Source: Agathobacter sp. (GTDB lineage: Bacteria > Bacillota > Clostridia > Lachnospirales > Lachnospiraceae). Taken from it: a stretch of 64,000 nt of DNA. The notes beneath the pieces were generated by a model that saw nothing but the letters and a program-made list of their open reading frames with translations, was not told the DNA's origin and searched no databases. Shown piece after piece: positions 54,210 to 64,000 of the stretch; the stretch's first letter is position 1; each line of letters starts with the position of its first letter. Made by a program: the position numbers and the translations under genes. The stretch is taken from contig JALEKN010000022.1 of the NCBI GenBank assembly GCA_022769125.1, positions 1 to 64,000 on the forward strand, given 5' to 3'.

Positions 54210-54932
54210 TTACGAAAACGGATGGAACAATTCCTCATATTCCGGGTTGACTTCCTTGCCGCACGCTAAGATTGCGGAGCGGGAAAGTACTTCCATCGCG
54301 TCGATAAATCCATCTCCGAGCTCATGGTCCTTCTTGATAACGGAAAGCTCCGTGCAGCCAAGTACGATTACCTGCGCACCTTGGGCTTTTAAATGGTCCT
54401 TCACCTGTGCGAAGATTTCCATGTCTACCGGCTTGCCGGCCTTGACCTCGTCATAGATCAGGTGCATGACCATTGCCTGTGTCTGCTTGTCCGGCAGGAC
54501 TGCCTGCATTCCTGCCTGCTCAATCTCCCGCTGGAAAATTCCACTCTCAATTGTGCCGTCCGTTGCCATGATCCCGACTCTCTGCATTCCTGCGTGGTGC
54601 AGGATCTCAGCGGTGTCGCGGATCGCATGGATTACCGGAAGACCGATCCCATCCTGGATCTCATGATGAAAATAGTGTGCAGTAATGCACGGGATCGCTA
54701 TGCAGGAAACATTCTGCTGCCGCAATCTCTGCCCTAATGAGATGATCTCAGGGAGCGGACTGTCCGGACTTTTTCCAAGTATATATGCTGTGCGGTCGGG
54801 GATCTTTGGGGAATTATATATGATCATCTCCAAGTGATCCTGGTCGCACTCTGCTTTTGTCATTTTTACGAGGAGCTCCATAAAATAGGCGGTCGCCATC
54901 GGACCTAGGCCTCCGATAATTCCTAAACTCAA
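54210..54932 (-). CDS. Aspartate/glutamate racemase family protein
   Basis: LGIIGGLGPMATAYF; both Cys motifs IPCITAH and LGCTELS. Confidence 0.92.
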   Translation of the reverse strand: MSLGIIGGLGPMATAYFMELLVKMTKAECDQDHLEMIIYNSPKIPDRTAYILGKSPDSPLPEIISLGQRLRQQNVSCIAIPCITAHYFHHEIQDGIGLPVIHAIRDTAEILHHAGMQRVGIMATDGTIESGIFQREIEQAGMQAVLPDKQTQAMVMHLIYDEVKAGKPVDMEIFAQVKDHLKAQGAQVIVLGCTELSVIKKDHELGDGFIDAMEVLSRSAILACGKEVNPEYEELFHPFS

Positions 54933-54965
54933 GCCTTCACCTGCTTTTCTTTGGCGGATACTGCT

Positions 54966-56279
54966 CTATTCATTCAGTACGCCGTTTTCATAATCTACCT
55001 TGTCCTGCACGGACTCAGTTGCGCGTTCCGGATAGAGATCCGGATCAAATATATGGCTGTTGTGGTGTTCGGAAGAATATGCCTCTAATTCCGCATCTGT
55101 CACCATGAAAAAGTTGTCTCCATCCCCCTTGCGCGGTGTGCAGTCCACATGATACCATCCGTAACCCAGATTGATCAGGCTCCAGAAGTGGGAGGAATGC
55201 GAAGTATCACTCTTTACTATATCAATATTCTCGATTCCAGCAAGATTAAACAGCGCTTTTGCTGCCGCAAAGTAATTGTAGCAGTCACCGGAAAGGTTTG
55301 TAAATGCGTCATACGCACCAATCGTCCAATCGGATTTGTCGGAGTCCCCGGTATATCCGATGTTTGTGTGTACCCAGCGGTAGATCGCGAATGCTTTCTG
55401 CATATCTGACATGGAATCATCGATGATCCTGTCATAGATCGGCTGTGCCAGCGCGTAGACCTCCTCCGGATCAACATAATTCTCCGGCTTGTCCTTCAGC
55501 GTCAGCGTGATCACTACAGATGAACTGTTGCCGGCTGCATCGGTCGCCGTATAGGTCACATCGTACACGCCTGCCTGCGTCAGATCAACCTGGCTGTTGT
55601 CAATGGCTAGGGACGGATTCTCATCGTAATCGTCCGTTACCGTGACATCCGTCTTATAGCTTATGGTATCTCCCACAAATGCCTCAATGTCCTTCGCACC
55701 CTCGATGACCGGAGCTGTTGTATCAGTGAGTACTGTGATCGTTGTAGAAATCTTCGTCTGGTTGCCGCCCATATCGGTAAGGATAATGGTGGCATTTTTC
55801 TCACCTGCGCTGACCAGATCCGGCTCGCTCTCAAATGCTGCCGTAACTGCGGTCACATCGGTAATATCCGTCACACAATCCGCCGCGCTCAGCTCGTCCC
55901 CGGAAAAGATCGTAACCGGGACAGCCTCCGCTGCCGGTGCAACCGTATCGGCGATCGTAAGTGTTGCCGTGTATTCTTTTCTTCCTGCTTTGAGCGTTAC
56001 CGCATACTGCCCCGGCACCGCTGTATCAATCTGTGTAATGTCCGTAACAAATGCCGCCTGTGTGTCCGGTGACACCAGAAAGTCGGCAAGCGCGATGGCA
56101 CTTCCCGCCTCGATCGCCACATGGTCTTTGATCTGCTTCTTGCTTGAAAACACCAGATACACGATCCCTGCGGCTGCCAATATTATAATAAGGATCAACA
56201 GGCACACCCTGCGGTGGATCTGCCGCTTGCGCGCGCGGGTGGATTCCTGTCTCTTTCTTTTTCTTTCTTCCTCTGTCAT
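54966..56279 (-). CDS. Membrane-anchored protein with Ig-like (DUF5011-type) domains and transglutaminase-like domain
   Basis: N-terminal TM; APVIEGAKDIEAFVGDTISYKTDVTVTDDYDENPS; SGDCYNYFAAAKALF..HFWSLINLGYGWYHVDCTP. Confidence 0.85.
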   Translation of the reverse strand: MTEEERKRKRQESTRARKRQIHRRVCLLILIIILAAAGIVYLVFSSKKQIKDHVAIEAGSAIALADFLVSPDTQAAFVTDITQIDTAVPGQYAVTLKAGRKEYTATLTIADTVAPAAEAVPVTIFSGDELSAADCVTDITDVTAVTAAFESEPDLVSAGEKNATIILTDMGGNQTKISTTITVLTDTTAPVIEGAKDIEAFVGDTISYKTDVTVTDDYDENPSLAIDNSQVDLTQAGVYDVTYTATDAAGNSSSVVITLTLKDKPENYVDPEEVYALAQPIYDRIIDDSMSDMQKAFAIYRWVHTNIGYTGDSDKSDWTIGAYDAFTNLSGDCYNYFAAAKALFNLAGIENIDIVKSDTSHSSHFWSLINLGYGWYHVDCTPRKGDGDNFFMVTDAELEAYSSEHHNSHIFDPDLYPERATESVQDKVDYENGVLNE

Positions 56280-56625
56280 AAAATGCCTTCTTTGTTTTTA
56301 ATTCCCATAATATGCAATATTCGTATTATTATATAATACAAAAAACTTTATTGTCAAGAAATGGCAGAACATCAGTTAAGAAAAGGAACCATGTACACTA
56401 GGATATAGTTACAAAGCGAGCATAACGCGAATCCCCGTTCGTTTGTTTTTTCTTGTTCCAAACCTTGGTAATATTCTTTCACATGAAGCTCGCAACATAC
56501 CCTATTTGCACAATAAACCATTGTTTTTAAATAAATACAATCGGCATTGTGCCTAAATAAAAACATGCGCCTACTTGAATGGCATATCTTTTTAGTCTAA
56601 AATACATGCTAAGCCGATTGTGGCG

Positions 56626-56641
56626 AATAATGATCATTATT
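56626..56641. promoter_or_regulatory. 16-nt perfect palindrome upstream of ferredoxin (Fur-like?)
   Basis: AATAATGATCATTATT. Confidence 0.35.
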
Positions 56642-56660
56642 TTACAAGGAGGAATTTATT

Positions 56661-56831
56661 ATGGCATACGTTATTACTGATTCTTGCGTAAGCTGTGGAA
56701 CTTGCGCTGGCGAGTGTCCAGTAGGTGCTATCAGCGCCGGAGCTTCTCAGTACGAAATTGATGCAGATGCATGCGTAAGCTGCGGAACCTGCGCTGGTGT
56801 TTGCCCTACCGGAGCAATCAACGAGGGTTAA
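56661..56831 (+). CDS. 2[4Fe-4S] ferredoxin, 56 aa
   Basis: MAYVITDSCVSCGTCAGECPVGAISAGASQYEIDADACVSCGTCAGVCPTGAINEG, RBS AAGGAGG; missing from the ORF track because it is under 60 aa. Confidence 0.97.
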   Translation: MAYVITDSCVSCGTCAGECPVGAISAGASQYEIDADACVSCGTCAGVCPTGAINEG

Positions 56832-56863
56832 TTTGCACCTTGTACATTTCTCGATAGAGAACT

Positions 56864-56906
56864 AAAAAGACCGGAACCTGTATGATACAGGCTCCGGTCT
56901 TTTTTA
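56864..56906 (+). terminator. Intrinsic terminator (near-bidirectional)
   Basis: AAAAAGACCGGAACCTG-tatgata-CAGGCTCCGGTCTTTTTT. Confidence 0.85.
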
Positions 56907-57467
56907 TGTGGTCTGCAGCTTTGCAGGCTTTTTCTTTTCTTTCGGCGCTTTTGCAGCCTTCTCCTTCGCAAAGAAGGAACGCTTTTTATGTACGCTGCCG
57001 CGTATCGCAGCATCCAGCTTCTTAAACCGCTCCTCTGCGGCATCCTCCTGCTCACGCATGAGGTAATCCATTTCCTTTAGGACGCGCTCCTGCACTTCCT
57101 GCCCGATGGTCTGGCTAAGCTCCTCGTTGTTCTGTGCGATCGCATGTCCCACAATATCGCTCATCAACTCCCGGAACTGATCCATGCGCTCCTCCGCGGA
57201 AAGCGTCGTCTGCTGATTACCCGCAGGCGCAAGCGCTGCCTCCGGCTCCTGCCCGTGCAGGATCATCCGAATTGCCTTCAGCTGGTATCCCTGCTCCTTT
57301 AATTCCTTGATCTTTTGAAATTGTTGTATGTTCTCCCGTGTATAGTATCGGTGCCCCAGTTCATTTCTCGGAACTGTAAGCTCCAATTCATCCTCCCAGT
57401 AACGTAACACATGTGACTCCACGCCAGCGATCTGCGCGGCATCGGAGATCATGTAACGTACCTTTTC
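56904..57467 (-). CDS. MerR family transcriptional regulator
   Basis: MISDAAQIAGVESHVLRYWEDELELTVPRNELGHRYYTRENIQQFQKIKELKEQGYQLKAI; GTG start chosen because of AGGAGG 9 nt upstream. Confidence 0.88.
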   Translation of the reverse strand, partial: EKVRYMISDAAQIAGVESHVLRYWEDELELTVPRNELGHRYYTRENIQQFQKIKELKEQGYQLKAIRMILHGQEPEAALAPAGNQQTTLSAEERMDQFRELMSDIVGHAIAQNNEELSQTIGQEVQERVLKEMDYLMREQEDAAEERFKKLDAAIRGSVHKKRSFFAKEKAAKAPKEKKKPAKLQTT

Positions 57468-57790
57468 CACGATATGAAACCTCCTTTTCGTGTACCGCCC
57501 GCCGGGATGCAGGCGCCATACTTCCATCTGCTTCCCTTTCATTATAAACAATGGGACAAGCCCTTTCAAACGTTTTTCATCGTGTTATTTCGACAAAAAG
57601 AGCACCCTCTCTGGTGCAATAGCCTGCCAACTCATATCCATGTCGTTATTCCTTCCTCATATAATTTTCGGAGCTTCTTGGCGAGCCTCTGCCCGCGCAT
57701 TTTTGCGGTGTCCGCAGATAACTTTTTTATTTTACTTTCTTCGTTCGGCAATTGGTAGTGTCAAATCCAACTACATATAAGGGATAAAAT

Positions 57791-58198
57791 ATGATGGGTG
57801 TTGGGGATCTGTTGCGTCTCCCTACTTAATAAGACACAAAGCGTGATGGTTATCTGACATTTCTTGCAATAGCCATTACATATAAATTATAGAACGTAAT
57901 GGCTATGGAGCATTTTTTGCCTCAGCCATCATATACAAGTCATAAATTGTAATGGCTATGAAGTATTTTTCGCGTCAACCATCACATATAAGTCATAAAT
58001 TGTAATGGCTATGGGACATTTTTTGCCTCAGCCATCATATATAAACCATAAAATGTGATGGTTATGGAACATTTTTTGTCTCAACCATCACACATAAAGC
58101 ATAAGATGTGATGGCTATTGGACATTTTCCGTCTCAGCCATCACATATAGACTATAAGCTGTAATGGTTATTAGGCAAATTACGCCGTAGCCATTACA
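57791..58198. repeat. Tandem array of 53-bp hairpin-forming units (7 intact, starting at 57843, 57896, 57949, 58002, 58055, 58108, 58161; one decayed unit at 57791-57842)
   Basis: Unit like GTGATGGCTATTGGACATTTTCCGTCTCAGCCATCACATATAGACTATAAGCT; identical 53-bp spacing throughout; each has a GTRATGGYT...ARCCATYAY inverted repeat. Confidence 0.95.
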
Positions 58199-58314
58199 AA
58201 AAGGGATGCCGGGAGTGTCGGAGAGTGCGCATAAGAGTGTGCTTAGGGCCACGAACAAGATATGCTTAAGAACACACGCGAGAACATATTTAATAATACG
58301 CATAACAATACGCG

Positions 58315-58342
58315 AAAACGGTCTGCCGAAGCAGACCGTTTT
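58315..58342 (-). terminator. Bidirectional intrinsic terminator after dnaB
   Basis: AAAACGGTCTGC-cgaa-GCAGACCGTTTT. Confidence 0.8.
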
Positions 58343-58374
58343 ATGATTTATCCTCTTTTGCTTTCCGCGATAGC

Positions 58375-59709
58375 TTAATGCTCCAGATTTGCAAACTTCG
58401 TGTATTCTGCCAGCCATGCGAGCTGGATCGTTCCGACAGGACCGTTACGCTGTTTAGCGACGATGATCTCGGAGATGCCCTTTAGGTCGGTGTCCTTGTT
58501 GTAGTAGTCGTCACGGTAGATGAACATCACGACGTCGGCATCCTGCTCGATCGCTCCGGACTCTCGGAGGTCGGAAAGCATCGGGCGGTGATCCGGACGT
58601 TGCTCTACGGCTCGTGAGAGCTGGGACAGTGCAACAACCGGTACGCTAAGCTCACGCGCCAATGCCTTAAGGGATCGTGAAATATCAGAAATTTCCTGCT
58701 GACGTGACTCGCTGGACTTTCCGCCGCTGCCGCTCATCAACTGTAGGTAGTCAATGATGATGAGCTTCAAGTCATGTTCCAGCTTATATTTTCTGCACTT
58801 GCTGCGAAGCTCGGAGATGGAGATACCCGGCGTGTCGTCGATGATCAGATCGGATTCACCGATGATTCCGGCTCCCTCTACCAGCTTCTCCCAATCTGCA
58901 TCGGAAAGATTACCGGTACGGAGTGCCTGCGCATCTACTTTGGATTCGAGGGAGAACATTCGGTTTACGAGCTGTTCTTTTGACATTTCCAAAGAGAAAA
59001 TGGCAACGCACATGTGCTCACGGAAGGCAACGTGCTGTGCGATATTCAAAACGAACGCGGTCTTACCCATGGAAGGACGCGCTGCGACGAGGATCAGATC
59101 GGATGGCTGCATGCCTGCGGTCTGACGGTCAAGGTCCAGAAATCCTGTCGGGACACCGGTTACGGTTCCCTTCTGCTTGGATGCCTTCTCAATCTTCTCA
59201 AGGGCATTCATAACGACCTGGCGGATCGGCACAAATTCCCCGCTGGTGCGGCTTGACAGAAGAGCAAATATATCATGCTCTGTCTTATCCATGACCACTT
59301 CCAAGGATTCCTTGCCCGCGTAACATTCATTCTCGATGTTCTCAGTCACACGGATCAGCTTCCGCTTCATGGAATTTTCTTTTACGATATTTGCATAGTA
59401 TTTGACGTTTGCGGATGTTGGAACCGATGTCACAAGGTCGCGCACAAACTCAAGGCTTGAGATCTCCTTCGGGACATCCTTCTCCTTCAGCTTGTTCTGT
59501 AAGGTGACCAGATCGACCGGCTGCCCGCTCTCATGGAGTTCGACCATGGATTCAAAAAGGATTCCGTACTGCTGATGATAGAAATCATCTTTGATCAGGA
59601 CTTCGCTGGCAGATACAATTGCATCCTTGTCCATGATCATGGAACCGATGACCGACTGCTCTGCTTCAAGGCTGTTTGGCATGATCCGCTTGATTAATGT
59701 TTCCTCCAA
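58375..59709 (-). CDS. dnaB: Replicative DNA helicase DnaB
   Basis: LILVAARPSMGKTAFVLNIAQHVA; DLRESGAIEQDADVVMFIYRDDYY. Confidence 0.98.
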   Translation of the reverse strand: MEETLIKRIMPNSLEAEQSVIGSMIMDKDAIVSASEVLIKDDFYHQQYGILFESMVELHESGQPVDLVTLQNKLKEKDVPKEISSLEFVRDLVTSVPTSANVKYYANIVKENSMKRKLIRVTENIENECYAGKESLEVVMDKTEHDIFALLSSRTSGEFVPIRQVVMNALEKIEKASKQKGTVTGVPTGFLDLDRQTAGMQPSDLILVAARPSMGKTAFVLNIAQHVAFREHMCVAIFSLEMSKEQLVNRMFSLESKVDAQALRTGNLSDADWEKLVEGAGIIGESDLIIDDTPGISISELRSKCRKYKLEHDLKLIIIDYLQLMSGSGGKSSESRQQEISDISRSLKALARELSVPVVALSQLSRAVEQRPDHRPMLSDLRESGAIEQDADVVMFIYRDDYYNKDTDLKGISEIIVAKQRNGPVGTIQLAWLAEYTKFANLEH

Positions 59710-59720
59710 GTGGATGCCCC

Positions 59721-60167
59721 CTATTCTCCGACAACCTGTACGGACAACTTAGCTGTTACCTGTGGATGAAGCTTTACCGGCACCTCATATGTACCAAGTG
59801 TCTTGATTGCTTCCGGAAGCTGCATTTTCTTCTTGTCAAGTTCGAGTCCGGTCTGCTCCTTAGCGGCTTCTGCGATCTCCTTCGTGGATACGGAGCCAAA
59901 TACCTTGCCGCCCTCTCCGGTCTTGATCTTTACAACAACCTTCTTGGTCTCGATCGTCTTGGCAAGTTCCCTTGCGCCTGCAAGATTCTCTGCTGCCACT
60001 TTATCTGCGTGCTGGTTCTGCAGCTTCAGATCGTTTAAGTTCTTGTTTGTTGCTTCGACGCCGAGCTTCTTCGGAAGAATGGCGTTTCTTGCATAGCCGT
60101 CACTTACCTCAACGATCTGTCCTTTTTTTCCTAATGCTTTAACATCTTGTAATAAAATTATCTTCAT
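59721..60167 (-). CDS. rplI: 50S ribosomal protein bL9
   Basis: [40 protein letters not shown]. Confidence 0.98.
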   Translation of the reverse strand: MKIILLQDVKALGKKGQIVEVSDGYARNAILPKKLGVEATNKNLNDLKLQNQHADKVAAENLAGARELAKTIETKKVVVKIKTGEGGKVFGSVSTKEIAEAAKEQTGLELDKKKMQLPEAIKTLGTYEVPVKLHPQVTAKLSVQVVGE

Positions 60168-62215
60168 GCTTCTATGTCTCCTTCTTTTAACATCTCATCG
60201 ATCGTATTGCAGAGCATATGCTTTGCCTCGGAAATGGTACAATCCTTAAGCTGTGTTGCAGCCATGTTGAAATGTCCGCCGCCGCCGAGACGCTCCATGA
60301 TGAGCTGAACGTTGATCTCGTCAATAGATCGTGAGCTTATATAAATCTTTCCCATGTACTCCGTCAGTACGAAGGATGCGCGGATACCGGAAATGTTGAG
60401 CAGCTCGTTGGCCGCCTGTGCTCCGATGATCGTTGGATTCTCAATATCCTCCGACGGACAGACTGAAATTGCAAATGCGCTGCGGTATACCTCTGCATGA
60501 CGTATCACTTCAGCCTTTGCCTTGGATGCTTCCATATCATTGCGGAGCATCTTGCGCACACGCGTTGTCTCTGCGCCGGACCGCTTTAAGTAAGCAGCTG
60601 CTTCAAAGGTACGCACACCGGATTTGGTCATAAAGTTGTTCGTGTCGATCAAAATACCGGCATACATGCAGTCCGCCTCGCAAGGCTCTAACTTCATGCC
60701 GTCCTGGAAATACTGCAGCACCTCCGCAACCATCTCACACGCGCTCGATGCATACGGCTCAATATAGGAAAGCGCCGGGTTCTCAATTGTCTCGCCGCCT
60801 TGTCTGTGGTGGTCAAACACAACGACTGTGTCAGCTTTCTGCAAAAGTTCCGGACATTCGGTGGAACTTGGCCGGTTCGTATCCACTACCATGACAAGCG
60901 TATTGCGTCCTACCATCTGGCGCGCCTGCTCGCTGTCGATAAACATATCCTCCGGATACCCCGCCTCCACGGAAAACATCTCCATCAGTGGGCGGATTCC
61001 GCTGCTTGGATTATTTACAACAATCTGTGCCTTTTTCCCGAGCACATGTGCCGCACAGTAAATACCGATGCCTGCGCCAAGCGCATCCACGTCGGTAATC
61101 TTGTGTCCCATGATAAGGACATTCTCGCGGCTCTCGATGATCTCCCGGAGTGCGTGGGCCTTAACACGTGCCTTGACACGGGTATTGCGCTCGACGAGCT
61201 TCGTCTTGCCGCCATAATAGGTGATCTCCTCACCGTTCTTGATAACAACCTGATCGCCGCCTCGTCCGAGTGCAAGGTCGATCGCTGTTCTTGCATTTTC
61301 ATAGCTCTGGTTGTATGTCGCACCGTTGATACCGATTCCGATACTCAAGGTGATCGCCATCTCGTTACCGACCTTGACATTCTTGACATCCTCGAGAAGC
61401 TTGAACTTGTCCTCCTCAAGCTGTGACAGGTATTTCTGTTTAAATACAACAAAGTACTTGTCCTTCTCGGTCTTACGCACCAATGCGTCGCGCTCCGCGA
61501 AATACTGGTTGACGCGGCGGTCAATAAGAGCGATGAGAAGAGAGCGCTTGACATCCTCGATACTGTTTAATGCTTCCTCGAAATTATCAATGTAAACCAG
61601 CGCTGTAACCAGCTTCTGCTCCTGGTTCTCAACCATGTATTTGTTCAGAAGCGTCTCGTCAAACAGATAAAACGCAGTCAGAAATTCCTCGGAGCTCTCG
61701 ATATCCATGAGCTTGCTGTCGCCTGCAATCGCATCAAAATAAATGCGGTTTAACGAAATACGGAATCTCCTCTCCCCGATCTCAACATAGACATCCTGCG
61801 CATGTTCATTCTTAAGTATAAACTCACGCGTGATACTCGGGAAAAGTGTCGTAATTGATTTGTGGTAACTTCGCCCTACCCCGGTCAGCAGCGTGAACTG
61901 TTCATTCATCCACAGCAGCTTGCCGCTGTAATCCAAAAGTGCATACGGAATCTCAAACTCGTTCAGCAGCCGCTTCTGTACGGTCGCATACTGCGTTGCA
62001 AAATTGATGATCTCGTTGACCAGCCTCGGCTTTGTATAGTAGTAGGTGAACACCTCAAGTGCAAAATACAAAACCGTAAATCCGGTAAACATTGCTCCGC
62101 TTCTGACATCACACATATATGCCGGAATGTTTAAGACCGCAAGTACGGCGGTAAGAATCAATGGTCCATATAAATAACTCCGCAGCTTCCCGCGAAATCG
62201 AATATTTTTTTTCAT
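60164..62215 (-). CDS. gdpP: GdpP-type c-di-AMP phosphodiesterase (PAS-GGDEF-like-DHH/DHHA1)
   Basis: Two TM, degenerate [43 protein letters not shown]. Confidence 0.94.
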   Translation of the reverse strand: MKKNIRFRGKLRSYLYGPLILTAVLAVLNIPAYMCDVRSGAMFTGFTVLYFALEVFTYYYTKPRLVNEIINFATQYATVQKRLLNEFEIPYALLDYSGKLLWMNEQFTLLTGVGRSYHKSITTLFPSITREFILKNEHAQDVYVEIGERRFRISLNRIYFDAIAGDSKLMDIESSEEFLTAFYLFDETLLNKYMVENQEQKLVTALVYIDNFEEALNSIEDVKRSLLIALIDRRVNQYFAERDALVRKTEKDKYFVVFKQKYLSQLEEDKFKLLEDVKNVKVGNEMAITLSIGIGINGATYNQSYENARTAIDLALGRGGDQVVIKNGEEITYYGGKTKLVERNTRVKARVKAHALREIIESRENVLIMGHKITDVDALGAGIGIYCAAHVLGKKAQIVVNNPSSGIRPLMEMFSVEAGYPEDMFIDSEQARQMVGRNTLVMVVDTNRPSSTECPELLQKADTVVVFDHHRQGGETIENPALSYIEPYASSACEMVAEVLQYFQDGMKLEPCEADCMYAGILIDTNNFMTKSGVRTFEAAAYLKRSGAETTRVRKMLRNDMEASKAKAEVIRHAEVYRSAFAISVCPSEDIENPTIIGAQAANELLNISGIRASFVLTEYMGKIYISSRSIDEINVQLIMERLGGGGHFNMAATQLKDCTISEAKHMLCNTIDEMLKEGDIEA

Positions 62216-62292
62216 GCTTACACCTCTTTGAGCTGTTATGTGCAATCATTATCCCCTAATGGTATAATCTCTATTAGTATACCATTTTTATA

Positions 62293-62328
62293 AGAAAAAG
62301 GCTACCCACAATAATTGGGGTAGCCTTT
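62293..62328 (-). terminator. Intrinsic terminator of SPFH operon
   Basis: AAAGGCTACCCCAATTATTGTGGGTAGCCTTTTTC on minus strand. Confidence 0.8.
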
Positions 62329-62368
62329 GTACCATTGATACTATATCTATTATTCGCCCTGGCGGGTT

Positions 62369-63295
62369 TTAGTTCTCTTTTCCAACTTCTACGATGGACT
62401 TGGTAAGACCTGCAATTCCCTGGATCTCGGACGGAATGATGATCTTGGTAGCCTTTCCGTCTGCTGCCTTTGCAAATGCCTCTAAGCTCTTTAGCTGAAG
62501 AACCGCATCATCCGGAGCTGCCTCCTTTAACATGCGCAGACCATCTGCATTTGCCTGCTGGATCTTAAGGATAGCTTCTGCCTGACCTTCTGCTTCCTTG
62601 ACGGTTGCCTCCTTCTTTGCCTCTGCACGGAGGATAGCAGCCTGTTTCTCTGCCTCTGCGTCAAGAATTGCGGACTCTTTGTTACCTTCTGCAACAAGAA
62701 TGGTAGATTTCTTCTCACCTTCCGCACGAAGAATAGCTTCACGGCGTTCACGCTCTGCCTTCATCTGCTTCTCCATTGCATCCTGGATTGCCTTTGGCGG
62801 AATGATATTCTTAAGCTCTACACGGTTGACCTTGATTCCCCAAGGGTCAGTTGCAACATCGAGGGTTGCTCGCATCTTGGTGTTGATGGTCTCACGCGAG
62901 GTAAGTGTCTCGTCAAGTTCGAGGTCACCGATGATATTACGAAGTGTGGTAGCTGTCAGGTTCTCGATTGCCATGATCGGATTCTCAACACCATATGCAT
63001 AGAGCTTCGGGTCGGTGATCTGATAATATACAACGGTATCAATCTGCATGGTTACGTTATCTTTTGTAATAACCGGCTGCGGCGGGAAGTCTACTACCTG
63101 CTCTTTCAAAAGAACTCTCTTGGCAATGCGGTCAATGAACGGCACCTTGAAGTGAAGTCCTACTGACCAGGTCGTAAGGTATCCTCCCAATCGCTCGATT
63201 ACCATTGCATGTGCCTGCGGAACAATTTTGATACAATTTGCAATGATGATCAGTAAAATAAGTACAATGATTACAAGTGCAACAAGTGGTCCCAT
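62369..63295 (-). CDS. SPFH/band 7 family protein (QmcA-like)
   Basis: IVPQAHAMVIERLGGYLTTWSVGLHFKVPFIDRIAKRV; AEGEKKSTILVAEGNKESAILDAEAEKQ. Confidence 0.95.
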   Translation of the reverse strand: MGPLVALVIIVLILLIIIANCIKIVPQAHAMVIERLGGYLTTWSVGLHFKVPFIDRIAKRVLLKEQVVDFPPQPVITKDNVTMQIDTVVYYQITDPKLYAYGVENPIMAIENLTATTLRNIIGDLELDETLTSRETINTKMRATLDVATDPWGIKVNRVELKNIIPPKAIQDAMEKQMKAERERREAILRAEGEKKSTILVAEGNKESAILDAEAEKQAAILRAEAKKEATVKEAEGQAEAILKIQQANADGLRMLKEAAPDDAVLQLKSLEAFAKAADGKATKIIIPSEIQGIAGLTKSIVEVGKEN

Positions 63296-63316
63296 TTTTA
63301 AATCCTCCTTAAAATG

Positions 63317-63787
63317 TTAATTAATTTTTTCAACAATCAGCTTAACTCCGCTGATGCTTTTTATCCGCGCAAGTTCACCCTGCGCAATGATTACATCATC
63401 ATCTGCCGACCGTACCGTCCATTCCTGTCCCTGTACGACCGCCATACCGGTCTGGTCAATATTGCTGACCTGCTTCTTGATACGGATCTCCTGGCCAATG
63501 AGGCTCTGCGCATTGGTGCTCTGGACCTTGCGATTGATGAATTTGTTGGCAAGTGGTCGTGTTGCGGCAAGCGCGATCAAGGACACTGCTATGAACAGCA
63601 CAATCTGAAGTCCAAACGGTGCACCGAAAAATGCACTGATCAGTGCAACAAGTGCTCCTACAGCAAACCATATGGATGTCAGTCCAACCGTTGCGAGCTC
63701 TCCAACGATAAACAGGATGATCAGGATCAGCCATACCAGAATGCAGGCATCCATGCCGGACAAAAATCCCGCCATCAACAGCTTATG
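63317..63787 (-). CDS. NfeD family protein
   Basis: NfeD-like TM region and C-terminal OB-type segment; paired with SPFH gene. Confidence 0.88.
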   Translation of the reverse strand, partial: HKLLMAGFLSGMDACILVWLILIILFIVGELATVGLTSIWFAVGALVALISAFFGAPFGLQIVLFIAVSLIALAATRPLANKFINRKVQSTNAQSLIGQEIRIKKQVSNIDQTGMAVVQGQEWTVRSADDDVIIAQGELARIKSISGVKLIVEKIN

Positions 63788-64000
63788 CATAAAAAATCCC
63801 CCTTTCTGCATAACAACTACGTTACCTTTTGCTTTATTCTACCCGATTCCCGGATAAACCACAAGCATATTATCCGCAAAATAAACTACCTTATTTTGTT
63901 ATTTCAGTCAATATTCTGCCTCATGCCTTTGCTGCCGCGGGTTCCAGCTGTATTGCGGTGTGGCTGCGGGGACATTCTATAACGAAGCCCTTCGAGTAGT

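Noticed and set aside
57843-58198. Repeat array as a CRISPR
   Set aside because: Whole 53-bp unit is repeated; no unique spacers, no cas genes.
58115-58417. 100-aa minus-strand ORF
   Set aside because: Overlaps the dnaB 3' end and runs into the noncoding repeat array; no RBS or family signature.

Overview
A 64 kb chromosomal window, probably from a motile, low-to-mid-GC Lachnospiraceae (Roseburia/Agathobacter-like) gut Firmicute; the taxon is inferred from gene content. Most genes are on the minus strand. From left to right: (1) a late flagellar locus (flgM-flgN-flgK-flgK-flgL-fliW-csrA-flaG-fliD-fliS-fliT-like-fliC) with at least six sigma28-type promoters (TAAR-N14/16-NCCGATAW or close matches); (2) housekeeping and accessory genes, including a yybP-ykoY (Mn) riboswitch in front of a CaCA exchanger and a GDT1/TMEM165-family gene, a Tyr T-box plus tyrS, a GH25 lysozyme, and a TetR/DUF308/MMPL/coiled-coil export operon; (3) a full F-type ATP synthase operon whose c subunit carries a Na+-type ligand pattern; (4) upp/dCMP deaminase/Sua5 and an LMW-PTP-like gene that has lost its catalytic Cys; (5) a dlt-like operon with an Asp/Glu racemase; (6) dnaB-rplI-gdpP and SPFH/NfeD. 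No rRNA, tRNA, CRISPR array or mobile element was recognised. The best candidates for undescribed biology are: a noncoding tandem array of seven exact-period 53-bp hairpin units (plus a decayed eighth) between dnaB and a merR gene (57791-58198); three 17-nt hairpins with 5-bp covarying stems and a shared YYAGCAA loop just downstream of a sigma28 promoter (17-82); and a promoter-to-terminator transcript of about 335 nt with no translatable ORF (16765-17135). Everything was read by eye; no database search or folding program was run.
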